Under the pieces are notes generated by a model that saw only the letters and a program-made list of their open reading frames with translations, did not search any database and was not told the origin of the DNA. From assembly GCA_964520785.1 (NCBI GenBank), contig CAZFQG010000091.1, positions 1 through 24,661 on the forward strand: a stretch of DNA of 24,661 nucleotides, in the 5' to 3' direction. The position numbers and the translations under genes were made by a program. Each line of letters begins with the position of its first letter. Positions within the stretch are counted from its first letter, which is position 1. The DNA is from CAZFQG01 sp964520785 (GTDB taxonomy: Bacteria; Planctomycetota; Planctomycetia; Pirellulales; Thermoguttaceae). Of this stretch, positions 1 through 7,900 are shown in pieces.

Positions 1-184
1 CTTCGGGTAGTTCGGCGTCCCTCGGGATTTCCTCGTGCGGGAGAATCGGGTCGAAACCTTCCGCGTACAGATCGTGATAGACCACCTCGTGCCCCGCCGC
101 AGTAAGCGTCTCCACCGCGGTCTGGGCGATCGCGTGGCAGAAGCTGCCTTGGTTCTGGTGGCCAATGACGACAAGGACTTTCAT
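1..184 (-). CDS. NAD(P)H:quinone oxidoreductase / flavodoxin-fold family, 5' part only
   Basis: Only the first 61 codons are in the window; the gene runs off the left edge. The product starts MKVLVVIGHQNQGSFCHAIA and continues with a helix and a VVYHDLYAEGFDPIL strand. That is the N-terminal pattern of the NQO/MdaB/KefF flavodoxin-fold family: a first beta strand, a phosphate-binding loop holding FMN or FAD (here HQNQGSF), then a D-L-Y segment leading to FxP. Such cytoplasmic enzymes reduce quinones by two electrons with NAD(P)H. The ATG is supported by AAAGGAAG on the minus strand eight bases upstream. A sigma70-like promoter and a short dyad lie upstream at 254-283, so it probably starts its own transcript. 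Family assignment is fairly safe; the exact substrate is unknown because the catalytic half is missing. Confidence 0.8.
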   Translation of the reverse strand, partial: MKVLVVIGHQNQGSFCHAIAQTAVETLTAAGHEVVYHDLYAEGFDPILPHEEIPRDAELPE

Positions 185-255
185 CTAAATACTTCCTTTT
201 TCCAAGTTGGGGTATTACTGGCAGTCGAGCGAGTGATTCGTTGACTTTTTTCACA

Positions 256-283
256 GTCATAACCGACTGAGAGAGAGTGTCAA
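256..283 (-). promoter_or_regulatory. Candidate sigma70-type promoter for the oxidoreductase gene
   Basis: On the minus strand there is a perfect -35 TTGACA (278-283), a 16-base spacer and a -10 TATGAC (256-261, four of six matches). It would give a leader of about 65 bases before the start codon at 184. A dyad, CAGTC (254-258) and GACTG (265-269), overlaps the -10 box and could be a repressor site. Confidence 0.45.
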
Positions 284-539
284 GATGGTGCCCCCTCCGA
301 AGCCGCCCATCGCCCAGCTTCCCTTATCGACAAGGCAGAGGGTGCAGACCCAACTCAGAGGCCCGGTTTAGTTGAGAGCGGGACTCTTCACGGTGACCGG
401 CTTCATTGGAAGAGCCCTACCGGTATGCGCTACAACACTAATGAGTTGCATAAATACCGCCGTTTATGATGTTTTTTCGGGTAGACAAGCAGGAATGAAT
501 CGACCCGCTTGAGCATCTGGATTGGCGAAAACTCCCCCA

Positions 540-567
540 TTGCAAGGTCACGGGCATGGGCTACACT
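540..567 (+). promoter_or_regulatory. Candidate sigma70-type promoter for aspS
   Basis: TTGCAA (540-545), a 16-base spacer and TACACT (562-567), each matching four of six consensus bases. It would start transcription about 55 bases before the aspS start. Weak on sequence alone but well placed. Confidence 0.3.
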
Positions 568-627
568 TATGTGTTTATTTGGAAATTTCGCGTTTCCTCC
601 CGAGACTGAATACGAAGGAATCGAACG

Positions 628-2394
628 TTGCTACGCACTCACACCTGCGGCCGGTTACGCCGTGAACACGTTGGTCAGACCGTCACCCTCAGCGGCTGGG
701 TGGACACGTACCGCGACCATAGCGGCGTCTTGTTTGTCGACCTGCGCGACCGGTACGGCCGGACGCAAGTCGTCTTTGCCCCGGAGGCGGGTCTCGAATT
801 ATTGAAACTGGCGAAGACGTTTCGTAGCGAAGACGTCCTTCAGGTCACCGGCAAGGTCGCCCCGCGTCCGGAGGGAACCGCAAATCCGAAGCTCGACACC
901 GGGGAGATCGAAGTCCGCGCAACCGAGGCGACCGTTCTGAACCGTTCGAAGACGCCGCCGTTTCAACCGACCGGCCAAGACCTGCCGGGCGAGGACCTGC
1001 GGCTGAAGTACCGGTTCCTCGATTTGCGGAGGCCGGTCATGCAGAGAACGCTCGAACTGCGGCACCGGATTACCAAGATTGCGCGCGACTACTTCGACGA
1101 ACTCGGTTTTCTAGACGTCGAGACTCCGATTCTGGGACGCAGCACGCCGGAAGGGGCGAGGGACTATCTCGTCCCCAGCCGAATCCAGCCGGGGACGTTC
1201 TACGCGCTTCCCCAGTCGCCGCAACTGTATAAGCAGATCATGATGGTCGCCGGGTACGACCGCTACTTCCAGATCGCGCGGTGTTTCCGCGACGAGGATC
1301 TCCGGGCCGACCGGCAGCCGGAGTTCACGCAGATCGACCTGGAGATGTCGTTCATCGGGGTCGACGACATCATCGGCGCGATCGACGGGCTGATGGTCCG
1401 CATGGCGAAGGAGGTTCTCGGGATCGAGCTTAGCGCGCCTCTGCCGCGGATGACCTACGACGAGGCGATGGAGCGGTTCGGCCACGACGCGCCGGACTTG
1501 CGTTTCGGCATGGAGTTGATCGACCTGACCGATCTGGCGAAGGAGGCCGAGTTCCGCGTCTTCCGCGGCGTCGCCGATGAAGGAGGCCGGGTCCGCGGTA
1601 TCAACGCAAAGGGGGCGGGACCCAAGTACTCGCGCAAGGGGATCGACGAACTGACCGACTTCATCACTCAGGATTTCGGCGCCAAGGGGCTGGCTTGGTT
1701 CAAGGTGGAGGAGGACGGCACGCTCGCCTCCCCCATCGCGAAGAATTTCACCCCGGAACTGCTGGAACGCATCGGTAAGCGGCTCGGCGCGGCGCCGGGC
1801 GACCTGCTGCTCATCGTGGCCGACAAGTTCGAGGTGACATGCAAAGCGCTTTACGGGCTGCGCAAGCGGCTCGGCGCGGAGTTGAAGCTGTACGATCCGA
1901 AGACGATGCACTTCTCTTGGATCGTGGAGTTCCCCATTTTCGCGAAGGACGACGAAACCGGCGGGTGGACTTCGATGCACCACCCGTTCACCGCGGTACG
2001 GCCGGAGGACCGCGGCCGGCTCCAGAGCGACCCGGGCGGATGCCGCGCGTTGGCGTACGACCTGGTAATCAACGGCTTCGAAGCGGGGGGCGGCACGATT
2101 CGTATCCACGATCGGCAGGTTCAAAGCGACGTCTTCACGCTGCTGGGCATCGACCACGAGACGGCCAGGGAGCGTTTCGGCTTCCTTCTGGACGCGTTGC
2201 AGTTCGGCGCGCCCCCTCACGGCGGCATCGCTCTGGGACTGGACCGGCTGGTGATGCTCTTCGCCGGGTTGGACAACATCCGCGACTGCATCGCCTTCCC
2301 CAAGACCCAGCGCGCCACCGACCTGATGACCGGCGCCCCGGGCCAGGTCGACCCCAAGCAACTCCGCGAGCTGTCGATCAAGCCGTTGAAATAG
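628..2394 (+). CDS. aspS: Aspartyl-tRNA synthetase (bacterial type, probably non-discriminating)
   Basis: The 588-residue product charges tRNA(Asp) with aspartate in the cytoplasm; its length is normal for bacterial AspRS. In order: N-terminal OB-fold anticodon-binding domain (about 1-105), class II catalytic core with motif 1 region FLDVETPILGRSTPEGARDY, motif 2 FRDEDLRADRQPEF (220-233) and motif 3 GIALGLDRL (533-541), with the bacterial GAD insertion between motifs 2 and 3 (about 290-400). The start is TTG: the MLRTHTCGRLR beginning is the usual one for the family, and GAAGGA (614-619) is spaced eight bases from it. His31 in YRDHSG sits where non-discriminating AspRS such as that of Pseudomonas carries His, whereas E. 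coli has Leu30-Gly31; this suggests that it also makes Asp-tRNA(Asn) for GatCAB. That last point is inference. Confidence 0.97.
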   Translation: MLRTHTCGRLRREHVGQTVTLSGWVDTYRDHSGVLFVDLRDRYGRTQVVFAPEAGLELLKLAKTFRSEDVLQVTGKVAPRPEGTANPKLDTGEIEVRATEATVLNRSKTPPFQPTGQDLPGEDLRLKYRFLDLRRPVMQRTLELRHRITKIARDYFDELGFLDVETPILGRSTPEGARDYLVPSRIQPGTFYALPQSPQLYKQIMMVAGYDRYFQIARCFRDEDLRADRQPEFTQIDLEMSFIGVDDIIGAIDGLMVRMAKEVLGIELSAPLPRMTYDEAMERFGHDAPDLRFGMELIDLTDLAKEAEFRVFRGVADEGGRVRGINAKGAGPKYSRKGIDELTDFITQDFGAKGLAWFKVEEDGTLASPIAKNFTPELLERIGKRLGAAPGDLLLIVADKFEVTCKALYGLRKRLGAELKLYDPKTMHFSWIVEFPIFAKDDETGGWTSMHHPFTAVRPEDRGRLQSDPGGCRALAYDLVINGFEAGGGTIRIHDRQVQSDVFTLLGIDHETARERFGFLLDALQFGAPPHGGIALGLDRLVMLFAGLDNIRDCIAFPKTQRATDLMTGAPGQVDPKQLRELSIKPLK

Positions 2395-2403
2395 GCGTTT
2401 TGG

Positions 2404-2418
2404 CGCGACGTTGTCGCG
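2404..2418. terminator. Small hairpin between convergent aspS and DUF2784 genes
   Basis: CGCGAC-GTT-GTCGCG forms a perfect six-pair stem with a three-base loop in the 32-base gap between two convergent stop codons. There is no T-run on either strand, so it is at best a weak bidirectional terminator. Confidence 0.3.
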
Positions 2419-2426
2419 GCGGTCAA

Positions 2427-2837
2427 TCAATGGCCACGAGTCGAGGTACGCCACGGCCATTGCGGTGGAATGAGAAACACCGTCAGCAGTACCACGGCAC
2501 CGAATATACAGTAGCACACCGTGAGCGCCTCCTCGGAAAGGTCGACGAAAAGGATGCCGTGGGCAAGTCGACCGATGAAAGAACCCTCGGTGACGTCCTC
2601 GCCGGCCGCCTTGCGCAAGTCGTCCTCCCAGGTCGTCAGAGGACACATGATTCCGAACAGGGCCTCGAAAACGACGATTCCGATCATCAGCAAGTGGATA
2701 ATCCGGAAGTAAAAATTGCGGATCCAGCGCCACTTGAGAAACCAGCCAAGGATCACGGCCGCCAATCCGAGGATGACCGACAGAACGTACGCGAGATGCA
2801 TGACGACGATCAGATCGGCGAGAAAACGGTAGAACAT
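2427..2837 (-). CDS. DUF2784 family small integral membrane protein
   Basis: A 136-residue membrane protein of unknown function. It matches the DUF2784 pattern: an N-terminal helix with FLADLIVVMHLAYV, a WIRNFYFRIIHLL segment, a second hydrophobic helix ending in the hallmark CPLTTWEDDLR (C-P-L-T followed by an acidic/basic loop), a loop ending FIGRLAHGILF, and a final hydrophobic helix (about 105-125) before a short Trp/Pro-rich tail. Four membrane segments are likely. The ATG has GGAG on the minus strand eight bases upstream. It is convergent with aspS and lies downstream of the PQQ-propeller gene on the same strand, 245 bases away, with its own candidate promoter. I know of no assigned role for the family. 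Confidence 0.85.
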   Translation of the reverse strand: MFYRFLADLIVVMHLAYVLSVILGLAAVILGWFLKWRWIRNFYFRIIHLLMIGIVVFEALFGIMCPLTTWEDDLRKAAGEDVTEGSFIGRLAHGILFVDLSEEALTVCYCIFGAVVLLTVFLIPPQWPWRTSTRGH

Positions 2838-3001
2838 CGGCTTTACTCCGGTTCAGGCAACGTTCGGTACCGCGTGAAGCAAAGGACTTGCGTCACGAAG
2901 GGCCCTCCAAGCATTGTCTTCCCCTCCGGAAAAGGTGCCGTTTCCCACACCGCGCCGTTTGCGAGCAACGGCTCTCGCGAACGGAACATGTTTATTTGCC
3001 C

Positions 3002-3030
3002 AATGTAAAAAGCGGGCGGAATACCGTCAA
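3002..3030 (-). promoter_or_regulatory. Candidate promoter for the DUF2784 gene
   Basis: On the minus strand TTGACG (3025-3030), a 17-base spacer and TACATT (3002-3007): five and four consensus matches at ideal spacing. It overlaps the terminator-like hairpin of the upstream gene, so the end of one unit and the start of the next share the same DNA. Confidence 0.4.
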
Positions 3031-3037
3031 GGCGCCC
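3007..3037 (-). terminator. Candidate rho-independent terminator of the PQQ-propeller gene
   Basis: Reading the minus strand, GGGCG (3037-3033) pairs with CGCCC (3018-3014) across a 14-base loop and is followed by GC and five T (3011-3007). An alternative five-pair stem, CCCTT/AAGGG (3035-3049), overlaps it. It begins 46 bases after the propeller gene's stop codon. Confidence 0.45.
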
Positions 3038-3082
3038 TTTCGGGAAGGGAGCGGATGGGGATGACGCGATCTCAACCGCCAA

Positions 3083-4522
3083 TCACATCTCGGCGAATGG
3101 GTCGTAGTCCGAACTCGAGGAAAACGGATTCGGTTCTTCGGCCGGTGGCTGTGTCTGGAAGGGGTTTGCTTCTGGAACGGAGGGCGAATCGGGAGTCTCG
3201 GCTGGCTGTTCCTCTCCCGGCGGCGGCATTTCCTCAGAAGGTTTTTCTTCCGGTCTCTGAACGTGACGGAGTGGTTCCGTTAGGCCGATTTCGTGAATAC
3301 ACTGGACCATTCCCCCAGAAGTGGTTAGGAAAATGCGGTCGGTGTGCGGATTGACCGCTTTGTCAAATCGGCTCGCGTCAAAAGCGGATATCCGCCTACC
3401 GGTACTGATGTCCAGAACCACGACTCGACGGGTGAGGTCGACCGCATAGACCCGGTCCTTTGAAGCCGCGACAAACTGAGCCAATCCGGAAGTCCACCAT
3501 CGTTGCTTACCAGTCGAAACTTCGAGGCAGACCATTCCCCCCAAATCAGTGGGTGCAAACACGGCATCTCCGACAGCAACGACCTGTTCCGAGATCGGTT
3601 GATTCGTCGGGAAGTGCCACACTGACTCGCCCGTGCGGTCCGAAACGGCCCACACAACGCCATCGGCCGTCCCAAAAAGGATTAATCCATCCTCCCCAAG
3701 AACGTTTGGAACCCAGCTCATCCGCGCAGCAACTTCAGAGCGAACGGCAATTTGCGCGACAATGAGGAACCTTTTCAACTCCCCCAGCCGCAGGCGACCG
3801 AGATAGACCGAGCCCCGATCCGTTTGCCACGCGACCAACTCCCTACCTTCCCCCTTGGTGGTGCTAACCGGCTGCACGTGAATCCGCCCAAACGACTGGC
3901 AAACCAGGTGCTCTCCAAAACCTTTCGCGATGGCAAGGCGGTTCTGCCGTTTTCGTTCAATTTCTACCTTTTCCGTCTCTGTCAACTCTTTCTCTTCCAC
4001 GAGTTCAATGATTGGCGCAAGCGGATCATCCTCGCGTTTTTCCTCCGCACTCACGGGGAATGCGAGGACGGAACCATTCGTCATCGGAATGAATAACTGC
4101 GACTCCCCCAGGACGGGGCCGGCACCGGGGACCCCGTCGAATTTTCGGGACCATAGGACGTCGCCGGTGAACCGGTTCATAACGTACGCCGTCCGACCAT
4201 TGATCGTAGCAACAAAGTTGGAGTTTCCGCTCGGGGCAAGACTGGGGTGCAATGGTTCGCCCAGACGTTGGCTCCAACGAATCCGGCCGGAATCCGCCTC
4301 GATCGCGTCGAGGACGCCGTTGCGGGTCTGGACCAACAGCAGCTCCCCGTCCAGCGCCACGTGCTCCACGGTCGCAAGCGCACCATGCGCGGTGATTTGC
4401 GTGAACCAAGCCCTTTCCAACCCATGACGCTCCAACTCCTCTTGAGGAATCGGCCCGGTCGCCCAGGCGGCATCAAAGGAGCAGACGGCGACCAAAACGA
4501 AAAGCACGAGAATACGTTTCAT
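3083..4522 (-). CDS. Secreted PQQ-type beta-propeller repeat protein with Pro/Glu-rich tail
   Basis: A 479-residue exported protein. A Sec signal peptide (about 1-21, ending AWA before TGPIP) is followed by blades of the PQQ-binding-like family, recognisable by repeated G-x-x-x-W and Y/F-A-x-D/N-x-x-T-G motifs: SGRIRWSQRLGEPL, TGDVLWSRKFDG, TGESVWHFPTNQ, TGKQRWWTSGL, STGRRISAFD. A charged stretch (KELTETEKVEIERKRQNR, about 175-192) interrupts the propeller. The last 60 residues or so are acidic and proline-rich with ANPFQ, PNPFSS and YDPFAEM. Proteins of this fold usually act as scaffolds (BamB-like) or as quinoprotein dehydrogenases; I see no catalytic residues for the latter. Start: ATG with AGAGGAAA upstream. 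Base composition looks less GC-rich than its neighbours. Confidence 0.85.
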   Translation of the reverse strand: MKRILVLFVLVAVCSFDAAWATGPIPQEELERHGLERAWFTQITAHGALATVEHVALDGELLLVQTRNGVLDAIEADSGRIRWSQRLGEPLHPSLAPSGNSNFVATINGRTAYVMNRFTGDVLWSRKFDGVPGAGPVLGESQLFIPMTNGSVLAFPVSAEEKREDDPLAPIIELVEEKELTETEKVEIERKRQNRLAIAKGFGEHLVCQSFGRIHVQPVSTTKGEGRELVAWQTDRGSVYLGRLRLGELKRFLIVAQIAVRSEVAARMSWVPNVLGEDGLILFGTADGVVWAVSDRTGESVWHFPTNQPISEQVVAVGDAVFAPTDLGGMVCLEVSTGKQRWWTSGLAQFVAASKDRVYAVDLTRRVVVLDISTGRRISAFDASRFDKAVNPHTDRIFLTTSGGMVQCIHEIGLTEPLRHVQRPEEKPSEEMPPPGEEQPAETPDSPSVPEANPFQTQPPAEEPNPFSSSSDYDPFAEM

Positions 4523-4616
4523 TGAGTTTTCCTCTTTATCAAAACTCTCGCGGAGAGAACTGCCAACTCAAATCATGGACAATACTAGATTTCGGCGGCA
4601 AAGAGCATGGCCACCG

Positions 4617-4632
4617 ATACCTCGGGAGGTAT
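4617..4632. promoter_or_regulatory. Operator-like dyad, 7+2+7
   Basis: ATACCTC-GG-GAGGTAT is a perfect seven-base inverted repeat with a two-base centre. Its size and spacing suit a dimeric DNA-binding regulator. It lies 95 bases upstream of the propeller gene's start and 82 bases upstream of the candidate promoter at 4714-4741. Confidence 0.35.
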
Positions 4633-4713
4633 GCTATTTATCATAGTTGCCCAAAGCGGAAAAATCACCCCAAAAACGCAAAACGCTCCCCCTCCATAGT
4701 TCCTGAGCAGGGA

Positions 4714-4741
4714 TTGACGGCATCGCTTTCGACATGATACT
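4714..4741 (+). promoter_or_regulatory. Candidate promoter for the 1319-residue protein gene
   Basis: TTGACG (4714-4719), a 16-base spacer and GATACT (4736-4741), matching five and four of six consensus bases. It would give a leader of about 210 bases containing the two stem-loops and the direct repeats listed separately. Confidence 0.35.
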
Positions 4742-4797
4742 TAGTGTTGCGAGGAACTGGCGGCCAGAATCCACCTAAATCAGTGATTTCATATACC

Positions 4798-4838
4798 TCC
4801 GCGATGGTATTTCGCGGATCCCGGAGTCATCGGCTCCG
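4798..4838 (+). promoter_or_regulatory. Two consecutive stem-loops in the leader of the 1319-residue gene
   Basis: TCCGCGA (4798-4804) and TCGCGGA (4812-4818) form a perfect seven-pair stem with a seven-base loop. Three bases further, CGGAG (4822-4826) and CTCCG (4834-4838) form a five-pair stem, followed shortly by GGGGGTTTTCC. This could be an attenuator-like leader or simply two protein-binding dyads. Confidence 0.35.
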
Positions 4839-4878
4839 CAGGGGGTTTTCCATAGTCGGCGCCCCTGCCATCACCGCG

Positions 4879-4906
4879 GTTTTCGATTGACGGCAGTTTT
4901 CGATTG
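4879..4906 (+). repeat. Pair of 11-base direct repeats with 17-base period
   Basis: GTTTTCGATTG occurs at 4879-4889 and again at 4896-4906. The second copy ends 53 bases before the start codon of the following gene. It may be a paired binding site; a local duplication is the alternative. Confidence 0.45.
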
Positions 4907-4958
4907 GTCGTCCTGGGTACGTTTTGAACTCGGCAACTACAAGGATTTGGTGTAATCG

Positions 4959-7900
4959 ATGAAGGCGGAAAATGATTTTCCCCATGCAGAAACGATTCGC
5001 GAGGAGGCGGCTACCGTCCTGGGCTACTTGAACTTCTCGTCCGGTTCGGAGGATTTGAACTTCCTTGCCGCGCTCAATTCTTTGTTTGCCGAGCTGACTG
5101 GAGTTATCGGGGAGGGAACGAGCGGAGAACCGACTTGGAGACGCCTGTACGCCGCTCTGAAGGACGAGCTTGACTATCAAACGAACGTTTCCTCCGCATT
5201 CGCCAAGTCCGAGCAAGCCCGAGCGGCGCTCGATGTCGTGTTCCAACACGTCTTGCCTGGCTACCGGAAATTCCATCGCGACCTCTTGGCCCACCAAAAC
5301 GACGTAGCGTTGTTTCAACCGTTTTTCATCGGTCGCGTGTTCGAAGCGGTCCTTCGCGAGGGGGGGCCTTTTGACGAGATCGACCGCGTCGTGTCGGGCG
5401 CACTGGCGCGGCTGAATGACTACGTCGGCTATCGCCCGATCGCCGTTTTGCACGGCAGCCAGAAGATGAAGCCGTACGCCCATGAACGGCACCGGCCGAC
5501 CCCGATTTATATTCGAGGCGTCGGCGCCTCGGCCGGCCGGTATCACGACCTCATCGAAAAAGCGATTTCTCTTCTCACGGAGGTTCCGGACGAAATCCTG
5601 GGAAGTGCGTGGTTCGACCCGGACAACCTCGACGAGTTGGCCCTGGATATGAGGGCCTACGATTTCGAACACCCGGTCCACCGCCGTCCGAACTACATGT
5701 TCGGCCATTGGGATCCGGCCGTCATCGACAATCGCGGGTACTACCGCCGTTTTATTTTGCAGCAGGTGACGCTGGACGCGATCGTTCAGTGGTATGAATC
5801 GCGGGTTTCCGGGAAGATGCGGCGGGAGGAAGCCCTTTTCGAGGCGGCCGCCGTCATCGTCGGTACGCTGCTCATGGGTTCCGGCGTCAGCGGCGACGGA
5901 CCGGAGGCCCACGACTCGGAAACGTCTTTGGGCGGGCTCCTTCAGGAGATCGCCGCGTATCGTGATGCGCTGTACGAGCACTGGCTTCGCGAGATTCCGG
6001 GCGAGCACGGGGAGCGTCTTCGCAGTGAGGCGAGCCAATTACATCAGCCCTTTGGAGGGGTTCGGCAGAGTTTGAACCAGCAGTTGGCCCAGCAGCGGAC
6101 GGAGCAATTGCAGCGGGTCCGGATCGCCGCGATCTACGCGAGGCTGGGTCACGCGGAAGCGGCGACCGAGTTGGCCGGATCGGTCGCGGTCCCCTCCGCG
6201 CGGTTCGAGTGTCAGATCATGTGTGCGTTGAGCGGCATTCAGAAGTGCCTGGACCGCGATCGGCTCGATGAAGCCGCCGACGCGATTCCGCGGATACGGG
6301 ATGATCTAACGAGGGGTATCGAATGCGGCGCGATTGTCGATCCTTGGAACATTCTGGGGTTCGACGCGCATTTCAGTCTTTTCCCCTCGCCGGAAAACAG
6401 CATCCACGACGAACGCGTGGACGACCTGATCGACATGGTGGACGCGATATTCTCGGCGATGACCGACATCGAGAAGCAGGCGGTCGCGGCGGGTCGAGAC
6501 GATTTGCGCGAGCGGGTCGCCGCCGCCCACAAGCAGCTTGCCGAGTGGTGGGATCGTTTCGCGACGACCGAGGTTTCCGAGGTTGAAGGGCTCTCGGGAA
6601 TGGCGAGCTACGAGTCGGCCGAACATGTTACCGGCGCGATGCGCGAGTGGTACCAGGCCGGCGTGGGCGCGGGGGACGTCGCCTTTTGGAGCCGTTACGT
6701 CGATAGCTTCGAGACGGCCGAAGCGCATGCCGTCGTCGTCGACGCGCTCTTGGATCAGAACGACCCCGTCGCCTCGATGGCCCTGCTCATGCAATGGCTC
6801 AGCCGGCATGAGGAGGTGCCGCTCGTGGAGGGATACAACTCGTTCCACAAGGCCGCCATGCGTTGGATGGAAGAAGTCTGGCGGACGGTCCACGAACCGA
6901 AGGAAACCCGGTCTTACACCGTGGAGGAAAAGCGCGAAAGGCTCGAAACGGCGTGGGCCCTTACCAAGAAGTTCTTCGACTACCTAGAGGCGGGAAGCGA
7001 GGAGCTTTGGGAGGTGCCGGCGTTGGACCTCGCCGCCGTCGGCGCGACGGAGGGCGAGCCTGAAACGGAGGAAGAGGAGGATGAAGGCTCTCTCTTCGAC
7101 GCGGCATACGAAGATGTCGTCTACCGGGACAGTACGGACGACGGGATCGACGCGGAAATGGTGGAAGGGGGCGCCGGCCTCGACGACTTTGAACTCACCG
7201 CCGAAGCGGACCGCGTAAGCAGGCGGCTTTCCTTCCTGCGGATGCTCGCCTATCTCTGGCGACTCGCCGCCACCGCTTCCATGGAGATCGCGTCGGAGGA
7301 GCGCCGCGAGGTCCTTGAGGGTTGGGCAAGACGCGCCGAGGAGAACCGCCGGAACCTGCTGAAGCTGCTGGCCACCATCGGACGCTATCGGATTTCGGCG
7401 CCGCGGGTACCGACCGATGAGATGATGTCCGAGTACGACAAACGCCAGGCCTTGAAGGAGCAGTTCCTCGATCGCGCCATCCAAGCATGCATCGACACCT
7501 CGGACGTGGCGCGGGTCATCCGCGCGGCCGCCGGAATCGTCGAGGAAGCGGCCGCCGAGGCGTGGGAGAAACCGGCCGGACACATCTTGCAGGCCCTTTT
7601 CGTCTCGGATGCGTCCGGCGTCCGGCGCCACTGGCGGAACTTCCTGTCGTCCGTCCGGAAGGAACCCCTGCTGTACCAGGCAACGTCTCGAGGCGGCAGT
7701 CCGGCCAAGGTCGTTTCCGCGAGGACGCTCCTCCAGACGCTCTGCCGATTCCTGACGTACCTGCCGCGGATCGGTCTGCTCCGGGAAACATGCCAGCTCT
7801 TGCAGACGATCCAGGTGATGGAACGCGATCATCCGGCCGGCGCCGGCGCGATCACCGAGTTTCACGAGATGTTCGAGATCGGATACCAGGCGATCATCCG

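Larger units (their letters stand above)
185..627. other. Divergent intergenic region between the oxidoreductase gene and aspS
   Basis: This 443-base stretch separates two divergently transcribed genes. I see a candidate promoter for each side (256-283 on the minus strand, 540-567 on the plus strand) and nothing else convincing. Open frames across it are short, have no ribosome binding site and resemble no family I know. No tRNA or structured leader was recognised. Confidence 0.5.
4523..4958. other. Divergent regulatory region, rich in dyads and repeats
   Basis: This 436-base gap lies between the propeller gene (minus) and the 1319-codon gene (plus). It holds a leader hairpin CTCTC-GCG-GAGAG (4545-4557), a 7+2+7 dyad (4617-4632), a candidate plus-strand promoter (4714-4741), two consecutive stem-loops (4798-4838) and a pair of 11-base direct repeats (4879-4906). 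It is more AT-rich than the coding sequence. No plausible gene was seen in it. Confidence 0.55.

Noticed and set aside
1111..2733. Long minus-strand open frame (540 codons) opposite aspS
   Set aside because: It is antisense to a clearly identified AspRS, is rich in Arg, Val and Gly as expected of a high-GC shadow frame, and has no family motif.
1839..3008. Plus-strand frame of 389 codons overlapping the end of aspS and the DUF2784 gene
   Set aside because: It covers parts of two real genes in other frames and shows no domain or ribosome binding site.
2843..3082. Minus-strand frame of 79 codons between the propeller and DUF2784 genes, starting TTG right after the propeller stop
   Set aside because: No family resemblance and no ribosome binding site; it would cover the candidate terminator and promoter in this gap.
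4522..4737. Plus-strand frame of 71 codons in the regulatory region before the large helical gene
   Set aside because: No homology-like pattern or ribosome binding site; it overlaps the propeller start and the dyad at 4617-4632.
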